64,000 nucleotides of DNA from Parastagonospora avenae f. sp. tritici 18332-5. Its lineage: Eukaryota > Ascomycota > Dothideomycetes > Pleosporales > Phaeosphaeriaceae. The stretch is from assembly GCA_022559985.1 (NCBI GenBank), contig JAFJTR010000082.1:62001-126000 (forward strand), in the 5' to 3' direction. The notes under the pieces are model-generated. The model was not told the origin of the DNA, did not search any database, and saw only the letters and a program-made list of their open reading frames with translations. Both the position numbers and the translations under genes were made by a program. Position 1 is the stretch's first letter. The number at the start of each line of letters is the position of its first letter. Of the stretch, positions 12,555 through 23,190 are shown one piece after another.

Positions 12555-13925
12555 ATGGCGACCACGCCTACTGAGCATGCCAGCACTACCAGTACTTTCC
12601 CGACTCGACAGAAGCCAATACCATACTTGTGCGACAATGGCAGGCGCACCCAGCTCTCCTCGATCCTTCCGCCCTTAGTCTTTGGCACAGCGACCTTCAA
12701 CAACCAGTACAACAATGACCCCTTTGCTCTCGACACCACTGGCCTGGTGACTTCGGCGCTCACACATGGAATTCGCGCCTTCGACACGTCGCCTTACTAC
12801 GGACCCTCTGAGCAATTACTCGGCGATGCGCTGGCAACGCCCTTTGTGCGGGAAACGTTCCCTCGAGACTCTTACATGATTCTGACAAAAGTTGGGCGGG
12901 TAGCATCGTCCGAGTTCGACTACAGCAAAGAATGGGTGCGGAACAGTGTGAGCAGGAGTCTGGAGAGGCTACACACAAACTACGTGGACCTCGTCTACTG
13001 CCACGATGTCGAATTTGTCAGCCCAGCTGAGGTCCTCGAGGCAGTGAAGGAGCTACGGAGGATCAGAGACGAGGAGGGTACCATCCGGTATATTGGCATA
13101 TCAGGATACCCAATCGATGTTCTGGGCGACATGGCCGAGCTTATCCTGCGCGAGACAGGCGAGCCGCTGGACGCAGTGCAGTCGTACGCCAACTTCACAC
13201 TCCAGAACCAGACGCTCGCCGGCCCTCAGGGCATTGAGCGCCTACGCAATGCTGGCGTCGACGTTGTCCCCAACGCATCCATCCTGGGAATGGGTCTCCT
13301 TCGCCGCGTGGGAGTGCCCATTGGCGGCCTCGGCGACTTCCACCCGGCGCCCTCAGATCTGCGCGCTGCGATACGGCGAGCAAGCGACTTTTGCGACGCT
13401 TACGGCGAGCGCATTGAAGTCATGGCTATCCGCTTCGCGCTCGAGTCTTGGATATCTGCCGGAACACTGGTGGGATCGAGAGGCGACCCCGCGTCCGGCG
13501 TGCCGTGGAAACACGAATCCATCAACGATGTCGGTGGCTCGAAACTCGGTGTTTCAGTCATCGGTGTCTCGCGCGCTGACGAGCTCGAGAAGACGATGCT
13601 TGTGTGGCGCTCCATCCTCGATGGCCTTGAGGGCGGCGAAGCGACGGCTGTGCAGGCCGGGCGCTGGTATCGCGCGTGGGAGTGGTCGCGAAACAGGAGG
13701 AAGGCAGTGCAGATCTTGGCCGACGGTGTGCGGGAAGAGCTCGGCATATGGTTCGACTATGCGTGGGACAGCCCTGGCGAAGGATTCGTCAACCAGAGGA
13801 AGAAGGACACGAGGAGACCAGACAATGGCGCTGCCTCGTGGCTCACACCGGCCGCCAGCCCCGCGTCTGTGCCTTCAAAGGGAACGGCAGACATCACGGA
13901 GGAGAAGATCCTGCCGCTGCGGTGA
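12555..13925 (+). CDS. ARA2: D-arabinose 1-dehydrogenase, aldo-keto reductase (ARA2-like)
   Basis: Intronless, 456 residues from the ATG at 12555, which follows a pyrimidine-rich leader. The protein is an aldo-keto reductase barrel: LVFGTATFNNQYN start, the catalytic set Asp77, Tyr82 (FDTSPYYGPSE), Lys112 (ILTKVGR) and His150 (VYCHDVEF), and GTIRYIGISGYP in the middle. The long insertions and C-terminal extension with WEWSRNRR fit the yeast Ara2 type, which oxidises D-arabinose to D-arabinono-1,4-lactone with NAD+ on the way to D-erythroascorbic acid. The exact substrate is inferred from overall resemblance; related plant and fungal enzymes act on L-galactose or L-fucose. The last ~40 residues are a low-complexity Pro/Ser/Ala tail. 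Confidence 0.85.
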   Translation: MATTPTEHASTTSTFPTRQKPIPYLCDNGRRTQLSSILPPLVFGTATFNNQYNNDPFALDTTGLVTSALTHGIRAFDTSPYYGPSEQLLGDALATPFVRETFPRDSYMILTKVGRVASSEFDYSKEWVRNSVSRSLERLHTNYVDLVYCHDVEFVSPAEVLEAVKELRRIRDEEGTIRYIGISGYPIDVLGDMAELILRETGEPLDAVQSYANFTLQNQTLAGPQGIERLRNAGVDVVPNASILGMGLLRRVGVPIGGLGDFHPAPSDLRAAIRRASDFCDAYGERIEVMAIRFALESWISAGTLVGSRGDPASGVPWKHESINDVGGSKLGVSVIGVSRADELEKTMLVWRSILDGLEGGEATAVQAGRWYRAWEWSRNRRKAVQILADGVREELGIWFDYAWDSPGEGFVNQRKKDTRRPDNGAASWLTPAASPASVPSKGTADITEEKILPLR

Positions 13926-14545
13926 TGATTAGCAAGTAGGCGTGTGTGTACGTTGAGACGAAGGTAATGATTGCATTGGGACGGGAGAGGGGTTTTTATA
14001 TCTCACATAGACGTTGGGGATCAGCCGTGTAATACAGGCGTGGGCAAGGATGTCGCAACACCGCTGCCAATGTTCAATTGAGCGGGCTGCTACGCCTATA
14101 TCTCTTTTACATCACTCTCGCGTGCCAACGTGCTCATGTGTAACTATCAAGGTCTCCCAGACTGCAGTCTTCACCAAATTGTTAGTTCGTGACGAAGTGC
14201 CAAACAAAACTTGAAGTCAGGCAGCTTGACCAACGGCGAACGCAACTAGAAAGCGGACATGAAAATAGCATGAAAGAGTCTATCGCAGGAAAGCGGAGAG
14301 CCTTAGGTATTTATTTCAAAAGGGAGTAATGCTAGGTATACCAGGCGTCGAAAAGCGATTGGCCCTCATGACTTATCGTTGCCGCGTGCTCGTCATTCAG
14401 CATACGATCCTCCCAATGGTAGCTCGTTTCTTGGGCCACCCCAGAAGCCTACCCTATGCTCAATTACATTAATACCCAATAGCGATTCAATACATCATGA
14501 TATCATCAAGAAGAAGAGAGGCGAAAGAAGCAGCACTCGGCTACT
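13926..14545. other. Intergenic between convergent genes
   Basis: This is the shared 3' flank of the arabinose dehydrogenase and the KES1-like gene. No coding frame or RNA gene is recognised. Confidence 0.5.
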
Positions 14546-15907
14546 TCACTTCCTCTCGTAGATGGGCGGGTTGACGTCGGGATGGAATGGCGACTTTGCA
14601 GCACTCGCCTTCTCCTGATCGAAAGACCACACGCCATTCGTCTGGGTGTCATTGGCAGGTTCGCCAACTTTGCCGGCCAGTTTCTGGAAGAGCGGGAACT
14701 TGTCTGAGCGCGTGAAGAACTTGCGCTCCCACTCCTTGCCTGCGTCCTTTTCTTCTTTGCGCATCTCGCGTTGGCGTGTCTCGATGATGGTCTTCTCTGC
14801 CGATGTTGCGTCCATATCGCCCTTGTTGATGGCGTCGGAAACCTTCTTCCAAGCGCGGCGCGTTTCAAAGTCGTCTTGTTGCTCAATGGGTGCAACGGTC
14901 AAAGGCGTGGTTTTTGTAACCTTGGGGTCGAATGTGTCGACAACGGACTTGGTCTTACCGTCCTTGATTTGCCAAGCCTCGGTCCATTGTCCCTCTGCCT
15001 TGTATATGACGTCCTTCTCCTTGCCTTCAGGGTACAGGACAGCAGAAAATGTGTTCTTCTTGCCAGACACCCATCCTTTACCGCTGTAGTCGATGCGCGC
15101 TGTGTATCCTGAGGTAGATTGGATGTAGGTGCTGCCGTTCAGCTCGACGTATGGGGAGCCTGTGATGAGGCCTTCAATGTGCAGGGAGGGGAGAGTGATG
15201 AGGTAGTCTTCGTCGAAGGCGTCGAGATGGAGGAGGGCGTGGCCAACTTGCTGTGAAGGATCAGCATCCAGCTAGATAGCGGGTCTGTCCTCGACTTACC
15301 TTGACGTTGATGGTCGTCTTGAAGGAAGCCTTCTGGGCGTTGTAGCCCTGCAGACGGACGCCGTGCTGACTGTTCCAGATGCAGTAAGCCGTGACGGGCG
15401 GGTGATGACTGAGCAGGGCGCATTAGCAAACAAGTGCGTGTGGCCTGTCAGGACATGCTAGTACCTGACTTGCTCGCTGACGAGCTGTGTCGTGCCTGCC
15501 TGGTCCTCCCACTTGCCCAGGAACAACTCGCCCAAGAAGGGGTTGAGGGGCTTCTTCTCGCTACCCAGCTTCTCGCTGCGACTGGCGTATTGCTGCTTGA
15601 GTGTGCTGATGAACCACTTCAGTACCAGCATGGCGCGCTTGGCAGCGTCTTTCTCTGCGGCAGGTGCGACGAAGACGGAAGGGTGTTCGGTCCAGTATGA
15701 CGAGAACTCGGTGAGAGACTTGGTCGAGAGAATGAAGGCAGGCGCCGTCATGGTCGAGAGGTCGCCATTGAACGAAGCAATAGACTAGCAAGTTGTCAGT
15801 ATATGTGTATATGTGTAATCGCACCAGAGCTGCAAGCATACCTTGAGGAAACTCGTCCAGGAGCCCTTTGCCTGGGGAGGCACTGCGGAGCCTTCTTTCT
15901 CAGCCAT
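14546..15907 (-). CDS. KES1: Oxysterol-binding protein homologue (KES1/OSH4-like)
   Basis: Read on the minus strand, four exons: 15907-15842, 15784-15465, 15408-15300 and 15250-14546; 399 residues, all GT..AG. This is a short lipid-transfer protein that exchanges sterol and phosphatidylinositol 4-phosphate between membranes, with no PH or ankyrin region, as in yeast Kes1/Osh4. The OSBP fingerprint EQVSHHPP is built across the exon 2/3 junction. Other family segments: KPLNPFLGELFLGKW, ITGSPYVELNG, TSGYTARIDYSGKGW, and the C-terminal charged helix with RRAWKKVSDAI and EMRKEEKDAGKEW. The start ATG at 15907 gives an N-terminus like the Osh4 lid (WTSFLKSIASFNGDL). Phosphoglucomutase lies upstream on the same strand, 605 bp away. 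Confidence 0.95.
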
Positions 15908-16512
15908 AATGTTGGTTTCGTTGATTTTCTAGGAATGTAGCGACGTCGAGGTATATGAGCGAAGATTACGGTGAACTAGTAGTCTCTAGGTCGCTTCTAC
16001 CGTGGTCGAGGTACAAAAGGTGGGGAGGCAATCGAGGTATGGACAACGGCTCGGGTGCTTGTTTGCCAAATTGGACATGACGTCGCCCCACTCAGCCACC
16101 CTCGCCGCCTCACGCCCCTCCACGAAGCAGTCATGACGACCCTGTAAATTGACTAATACAGTAATTATCGCTGCACGACACCCAGTATAGTTGAACTTGG
16201 TGAGAGAACCGCACAAACATTGTATTAGCAGCTTGTCATTTCATAGCCCTAAAGCTGCACGTGGTAATGTTTGCCTCACCGCTCCGCGCTTAGACCCTAC
16301 CCTGTGTTTTGGTTGACCGCAGAACCTCGACACCTCACGAGGCTGCATTGTTCAGATGACAATGTCTGCGTATGCACTCGCATCAAACATTCCAAGACCA
16401 CATGGACATTACAATACATTATATTGCCTCGTCCTTGCCGTTGCTATCAAAGTCCTATCTCGTACCAAGCTACAATCTATAGTGGTTGTGTGTACCTTCC
16501 CATTGTCCATGC
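15908..16512. other. Intergenic: KES1 promoter and PGM2 3' flank
   Basis: No gene is recognised in about 600 bp between two minus-strand genes. Confidence 0.5.
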
Positions 16513-18393
16513 TTAGGTCTTGACATCGGGCTCAGTGCGGCCAACGTACTCCTGGAGCTTCAGCAGGTCCGTTGCGAGCTTCACGTTGTCCTTCAGGTAG
16601 TCCTGTGCATCCAGATCGTATGTAGACTCGTCGCTGGTGTGCTTCTCAATGTAAAGGCGGATGGTCGCGCCACTGCTTCCAGTGCCGGACAGACGTACGA
16701 CGATGCGGCTGCCGTCGTCGAACTTGACGTAGATACCCTGGTTCTTGCTGACGCTGCCATCGAGATCCGTATATGAGAAGTCGTCCGCCTCGACGACCTT
16801 GCGGCCAGCGATGGATGAGCCGACAAACTCGTCCTTCTTGGTGGTGATGAGCTCCTTCATGTGGCTAGTGACCTTGTTGGCACCCTCCGTCTCACAACCC
16901 TCGTAGTCATAACGGGTGAAGAAAGTGCGTCCGTAAGTCTTCCAGAAATCCTTCTGCACTGACGCAATGCTGGGTGTGGTACCCGTCTGCTGTCCAATAC
17001 CAGCAAGGATGTTGAGCCAGGCAACAACAGCCCAGAGGCCGTCCTTCTCCCGGATGTGGTTGCTGCCAGTTCCGAAACTCTCCTCACCGCAGATGTTCAT
17101 CTTGTCCGAATCGAAAAGACCGCAGAAGAACTTCCACCCGGTAGGCACCTCGTAGCACTCGACGCCCTTCTTCTTCGCAACTAGGTCGATCGCACCGGAG
17201 GTCGGCATGCTTCGCGCGAGACCGTAGATACCCTGCTTCTTGAAGTAGGGGATCAACTCAGCGTGGTGTGCAATGATAGCCAAGCTGTCACCAGGCGAAA
17301 CAAACGAATTCGCGCCATAGATCATGTTGCGGTCACCGTCACCATCAGAAGCGGCGCCGAAGTGGATGCCGTTCTTGTCGACCGCGTCGACCAGCGACTT
17401 TGCGTAAACAAGGTTGGGATCTGGGTGGTGGCCGCCGAAGTCGGGCTTGGGCACGCAGTTCTGGGTGCTGTTGGGGATGCCGAGCTCCTTCTCGAAGATG
17501 TCGACACCGTATGAGCCAGTCACACCGCTGAGACCGTCGAAGAGCACCTTGAAGTCTGGGTGCTGCTTGAGGAACGACTTGATGAGGTCAAAGTCGAAGA
17601 TGTCCTTGAGCATCTGGAGGTAGTCCTTGGTGGAGTCCAGGATCTCAACTTCGAGATCGCCGACCTTTTGTGTGCCGATGGTGCTCAGGTCGACGTCTGG
17701 GATGTCGGCGATCTTGTACGAGGTGAGGGTCTTGGAGGTCTCGTATATCTTGTTGGTAACACTCTCGGGCGCCGGTGCGCCGTTGGCGAGGTTGTACTTG
17801 ATGCCAAAATCCTCATCAGGGCCTGTGATGTCAGTCGAGCTCAGGACACGATCTGTCAGAAATCCCAGACATACCTCCAGGGTTGTGGCTGGCAGTCAGC
17901 AAAATGCCACCAGTGGCCTTGCGTATGCGGATGATGTGGCTGGCGGCAGGTGTGCTGAGGATGCCATCCTGGCCGATCAACAGCTTCTTGACACCATAGG
18001 CAGCACCAATCTTGGCGATCAGCTGAGTGACCTCTGGGTTCCAGTAGCGACCGTCACCTCCTATGACGAGCACTGAGCCAGCAACGCCCTCGGGAATGGA
18101 CAGCAGGATGCTTGTGACGAAGGCTTCTGAGTAGTGGTCTTGCTGGAAGACCTTGACCTTCTTGCGCAGACCAGAACTGTGAGATGAAACAGATTAGCTA
18201 CGTTTGAGTTTTGAAGCAGTAAAAGTTATTTTGCTACCGAAAGAGCTTTCCCATGCCTGGGACAACGAGAAAAGAAGCTCCAAAGCATCGAGACTACCCC
18301 AGCTAGAGCTGTGGAGAGAAAAGTGGAACAGACCACTTACGTTCCGGGCTTCTGGTCCTGGAAAGGCTTGAGTTCGACGTTCTTTACGCTCAT
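16513..18393 (-). CDS. PGM2: Phosphoglucomutase
   Basis: Minus strand, three exons: 18393-18341, 18176-17875 and 17822-16513; 554 residues, close to the usual ~560. It interconverts glucose-1-phosphate and glucose-6-phosphate in the cytosol. Visible: the catalytic phosphoserine loop TASHNPGG with Ser113, interrupted by intron 2 inside the last Gly codon; the metal-binding loop DGDGDR near residues 277-282; the sugar-binding GEESFGTGSNHIREKDG; and the phosphate-binding RLSGTGSSGATIR near the C-terminus. The first exon codes only 17 residues plus two bases (MSVKNVELKPFQDQKPG), a common arrangement in filamentous fungi. The gene is divergent from the XPG-like gene starting at 18807. Confidence 0.97.
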
Positions 18394-18806
18394 GATGATT
18401 TCGTATGTGCTTCAAGCTGATGTGAATGCAATTGAAGCAATTGGAGGGTTTCAGAGGTTTGGTTGAGCGGCTGCGGTCAACTTTTGAGCTCAGTAGAGGG
18501 GCAGGCGCGCCTTCCCCACCACGCGGGATGACGCTGTCAGTGCGTCGAATGGCCTCGACTAGCACACACGCGGCAGGAGATCCGCCACATCTTCGCTGTC
18601 ACCTCAACCATTTCCCTCAACATTGGACGAAACCGATTGGCAAGTGGCGATTCTGCGAGTGTCTTCACGCTTGGAGCTGCCAAAAGCCGGACCTTGTCCC
18701 GGGACTAGAAATTTCCATCGCTCAACCCGTCGCTTCTGGACCCTGCATGGTGACAGCCCCTGCGTTTCCCTCCTCAAAATTGGGGCATCGATCTGTGCGG
18801 GCAAAC
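18394..18806. promoter_or_regulatory. Shared upstream region of PGM2 and the XPG-like gene
   Basis: 413 bp lie between divergent start codons, so both promoters must be here or reach into the genes. An open frame upstream of 18807 continues without a stop but has other in-frame ATGs only in unlikely context; no specific motif is claimed. Confidence 0.5.
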
Positions 18807-20613
18807 ATGGGGATACAAGGGCTTGCGCGACGCCTTGAGCCATATAGCTGTCGATACGAGGCGAAAGAGCTTGAAGGCTATGCAGCTATCATCGATGGGC
18901 CGAGTCTGGCATACGAGGCCCACAAGCTCGCACTGAGCGCTGCAGCCAGTCAGACAACAATCCCATCATATTCCGACATTAATCTCGAGGCTATCAAATG
19001 GCTGGAAGCCCTGGAAAACCAAGGCATCACGGTGTGAGTGGTACCCAATGTAGCTATTCATGGACAGCAAACCCGAAATATGAATGGTATTTGCCTCTTT
19101 TCCGAGGTGCTTGCATTAACTCTCTTCGATGATTGAGATGCACTCGCGTGAAATTCACTGCTAACCACACCATCTCAGTGTAGCGGTACTGTTTGATGGC
19201 GCACTTCCCGATGCCAAACGAGCTGAGAGACTGTCGCGAACGGAGCAGAACAACAGACGGGTTCAGCAACTCCGAGCAAGCTATGCCACTACTGCGTGCC
19301 CTATACCAACATACCTTGGATCTACTTCTTACGCTTTTCTTGCGCCATCACTGCGGGAAGCCTTGACAGAGTCGCCGTTTGCATCACGAACACGGATTGT
19401 TCCAGGAGAGGCAGACGACTCATGCGCACTATATGCCCAAGACCTCCCTCGTTCCATCATATTCACAAGTGATACTGATCTTCTCTTATTCGACTATCAC
19501 CCAGAAACTCTGGTAGTCCTATTTCAAGACGCTGAATCACCCGTGGGCCTCAAGGCTTTCTCGCCCGATCATGTAGCCAAAAAGCTACAACTGAAGACGT
19601 TGGTACCTCTTGCACATGCTATCCAGCAGCATTCATCCGAAGGCATGGACGATCTGGTTCGCGATGCTCGGAATCTGGACACCGAGTCGTCAGCATACCT
19701 GGACTTCCAACGGCGCTATACCGCAGCCATAGTCGCTCCGCCCTATCTGCAGCAACATGTCAGCCTGGCTTCTACATCACAAAGCCTTGATGTAAGGATC
19801 TTCGAGTACGCCCATGAAGCACTACGAGGATCTCTCAATCTGCCTATCTATCTACCATTACTAGCTGAGGATCCTAACCAAGCATCGGCATGGAACATTG
19901 CACAAGACATTCGCACTCTTGCGTATTCTCTTCTGACACCATCGACATCAACCATTCGAGAGTACAAGAGAAAAGCACAAAGCATTCTTCCGCAAGACAT
20001 AAGACCATATCCTACAGTAGATCTCCATGTTCCTGCGAAAGACATTGATGCACGCGTTAGTGGCGTGTTGAAGTGGGCAAACTCGAAGGACATCAATTCA
20101 TCGCTTCTCTGGTCGCTCTTTGCTTTGAGCCTTGTCCTAGGCGAACTGAATTCACCACCTTCACTACCACTGGTCTCGCGTGTCATCAATTCCGATTTCG
20201 ACAACACATGGTCCTTCATTCAGCTCACCGCCCGCTTCCAGGCCGCCATGTACTCACTACGCATGCTCAAGCAAATGACAAATGTCTGGCTCGCAGTAAA
20301 CCAGCACACACCGTCGGTCCTTCGCGACACCCTATCGAATTTGCAGTCGCAAATGGCAAACTTCCCCGCAATAGCCGACATGTTCTTTGTGCCAGGTCAA
20401 TCGAAGCGTCTCCTTGCAGATCACGAACAGTTGAAAGTACTGATAGAGGAGATATATGTTTCGGTTGGAGTCGAGGTAGCTACAGAGCAGCTATCGAACA
20501 AGAAGAAGAAAAGACAGGCACGGGAGGCCGAGAGAAAGAAAAGAAAGGCTGAGCAAAGGCAGCAATCGAAGCCGGTGACGACAAACTCCTTCACCGCACT
20601 GAAATATCAATGA
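18807..20613 (+). CDS. Asteroid-type XPG/PIN-domain protein (Ast1-like)
   Basis: Two exons, 18807-19033 and 19179-20613; 553 residues. The start MGIQGLARRLEP is the signature opening of XPG/FEN-family PIN domains; IIDGPSLAYE supplies the first acidic residue, VLFDGALPDAKRAERLSR and PGEADDSCALYA follow, then TSDTDLLLFD. Acidic positions of the nuclease site are thus largely kept. The layout, with an XPG-like head, a long alpha-helical middle and a very basic lysine-rich C-terminus (about the last 35 residues), matches the Asteroid homologue family rather than Rad2, FEN1 or Mkt1. Function in fungi is poorly known; nuclease activity is a family inference. The intron is 145 bp, longer than most here. 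Confidence 0.8.
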
Positions 20614-20855
20614 GAATCCTTCAAGCTAGGATTCTTCATCCGCAACAGGTGTGGCGTCCTTCGTATGTGTCTCCTCAGGCTACCAGCTATGTACTATACA
20701 AATTCAATTTGGTAGGATCGCACAGTCGATACGATATTGATGATGTGCAACCAACGGTAGAGACATGTTGCTTGTTCGTGTTCTGCGTGTGATTAGCGCT
20801 AAACATGATAAATTATACGCTCAGTACTTGTTGTCGCGACACCTTGTACTTCATT

Positions 20856-21731
20856 TCAAAGCCAGTACTCGAGCTCGTCCCAATCATTGTTGCGACTGAG
20901 ATTGGCTGGCAAGGGGAACACTGCCAATTTGGTTACTTTATCGACCTCGACAAGCCGTGCACAAATTCGCTGCTTGTTGATGCAGTGATCGCATGTTCTG
21001 CTCTTGTTTCCGTCCGCTTTTGACCAAGTGCAAGGGTTCGATGACTTGACACAGACCGCATTGTTGACGCAATTCCCAGCCTCAATGTAACGTTCTTTGC
21101 AGTTTACCATTGCGTTGTATGATTTCTTGTGGCCCGTGGTGGATAGGTAGTCATCGGTAAAGATATCTTCCAGCTGACTAGAGATATTCGTTGGGAGGCG
21201 AGACAATGGCTGCCATGTAGTGTTTCCGTGCTTGTCGGGAACACACAGAATCTTCTCGATCTCCAGGTATGCCTTCTCAGTTTTAGGCTCTCGTGTCTTA
21301 ACCGGACTGACTACCTATTTTCCCGACTCGCTGTCCTCGCCATCTCATTCAGAACCTAGATCGATCACGCCGTTCTCCTCTTTGTATCCGTCCTTTGGTG
21401 TTTCTGCGCGATTTGACACCCTGGCTTTCTTTCGCTGATCAGTGGGTTCGGTTTGCTTCCTTTTGGTTAAAGACTTGGAGTTCGAAGACGTAGCTGCTAC
21501 CTGAAGCGGGCTTACTGCCGCTTTAGCTTCTTTCGAAACGATGTCGAGTAGGAATGCTGTAGTCTTCTCTAGACTTTGTCGAGAGACATCGGTCTGAAGA
21601 CAACTGGCTCCAATCTCGCCGAGCTCCTTGTCACTCAGCTTCTCGAGAAGCGTCTGTCGTACCTCGACGAGTAGAGGGTTGCCCGACAGTGCGAGTAGCG
21701 CGTCAAGGTAATCACGCGTCGTGGAAGCCAT
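20856..21731 (-). pseudogene. Lineage-type hypothetical protein with two in-frame stops (or an unresolved intron)
   Basis: On the minus strand an ATG at 21731 opens 128 codons (MASTTRDYLDALLAL.., a K/R-rich middle, ending ..GVIDLGSE) to a TGA at 21345. The same frame then reads DGEDSESGK, a TAG, and a further coding-like stretch down to 20856: VVSPVKTREPKTEKAYLEIE, QPLSRLPTNISSQLEDIF, a Cys-rich part with CTWSKADGN and CDHCINKQRICARL, and LAVFPLP. This order (helical head, VIDL-type acidic linker, C-terminal Cys-rich CxxC..C module) resembles a hypothetical family common in Pleosporales, so both halves belong together. Either two nonsense codons have killed the gene, or an intron removes them. 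Donors GTTCTG and GTGATC with acceptors near 21300 are possible but weak. Function unknown. Confidence 0.55.
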
Positions 21732-23190
21732 GCTGATCCGATTGCACGCTATCTTGGGATAGTTGGAGGTGGTTAGGAAGAAATAGTGAACAGAGTCGAG
21801 GCGGAGCAATGTTGTTGCTGAAGAGCAAACAGGCGCGATCTGACGCGTCAGAGTGGGGCATAAATGCGGTGTATATCGTGACGGACTAGACTGGCCACAA
21901 CATCATAACAAACCTTCAGACGGACCAAAGTTACTAGAAAGAGATCAGGCCGTCTATAATGACAGAACCATGTGTTCTCTGTGTGCTCAAGCGGAGGCAT
22001 ACCCAGGTGATCGTCGCTATGCATTTAATCCTTTGGGACAGTAAATAGTAACTATTCGTTCAGATATTTCAGTCAATAAGTTGCACTACTTCAGCCTTTC
22101 CTATCACCTGTCATCACTGTAGATAAGTCTTCCATTAGTTCTCTCAGCATCCTTCTGTACGTCTCCGATCTTCGAAAACTTCTCAGTTCCTTCTACTACT
22201 ACAACCCACTTCTCTTATAGGTGCTTTCGAGGGCCTGCTTATACCGTCGAGCGGTAGTGATAACACAAACTCGAAACTTTTCGCGAAGTGTTAAAGGTCA
22301 AGCAACTTCTGATTGCTAGCTTCAAGCTTCCCAGTCAGGCCACCGTACAGCTTCTGCCTAACTACATGTTCTACGCTACTCACGTTCCGTCGCAGGTGAC
22401 GACCGTCAGTATTAATCATTCGGAATTTGGATCAGTTACTTTGCATGCGGGTCTTGGTACGTGAAAAGTAACTTTTTTCCATTCTTTTTTCGTATTCAAT
22501 TTCTACTAATTTTCTGAGTGTTTGTTGTTCTTTTCATGGTTTTTTTTTTTTTGGAGGAAGAGCATCAAATGACGCTTGCAACAAGTCTAAAGTCGGTCTA
22601 GGGTATCGTCACACAAGGAAAGTGTTGATACGGCAAAGGTGAGGTTGAATCAAGTAACGGTCGTTGCAACGAGTTGAGGTAGATAATTCATTGATTCTGA
22701 GGAGGTGGGCTGCAGCTCGCGTACGAACTGAATCCCACCCCACGGCACGGGCCACACACGTGGTCACGTGCTCGTCACGTACGTACGGTGGCCCGAAACC
22801 AAGAGCAACCAACAGAAAGAAAAAAAGATCGCGAAAACATTGACTTGCAATCCCGGAGGTGAGAAAAGCATGTAAAGAATGGGTGTGTGAAATGAAATGA
22901 ATCTCGAAAAGAGTTGCAAGAGTCGTCATGGTCTCCGAGGATGCCTACTCATACGCGATGAGAATAGGCGCTCATTTCTGTCGAACAGCCGGGAAGGATT
23001 CGAGAGACGGAACCAGATATATGGCTGGGCTGGTGTGTTTGTTATAGGGTGAAGCCAGAGGAAGCTAACAATGTAGCTTGCCGAGGATGTGGGAAGTGTG
23101 ATGGGTACCCAGGACTGGGTACTCAAGACGCTTGATGCCTTGCGCATTGTACGAAGATACGGCATATGACACAACACATATGTGAATCTT
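21732..23190. other. Intergenic 1.46 kb
   Basis: No gene is supported. A poly-T tract lies near 22540-22552. Short frames on the minus strand at 22609-23177 look random. Confidence 0.5.

Noticed and set aside
12428..12787. 119-codon minus-strand frame opposite the arabinose dehydrogenase start
   Set aside because: Antisense to a well-supported gene and without recognisable protein features.
22538..22552. Poly-T tract as a terminator or polyadenylation signal
   Set aside because: No gene ends near it on the right strand; simple homopolymer.
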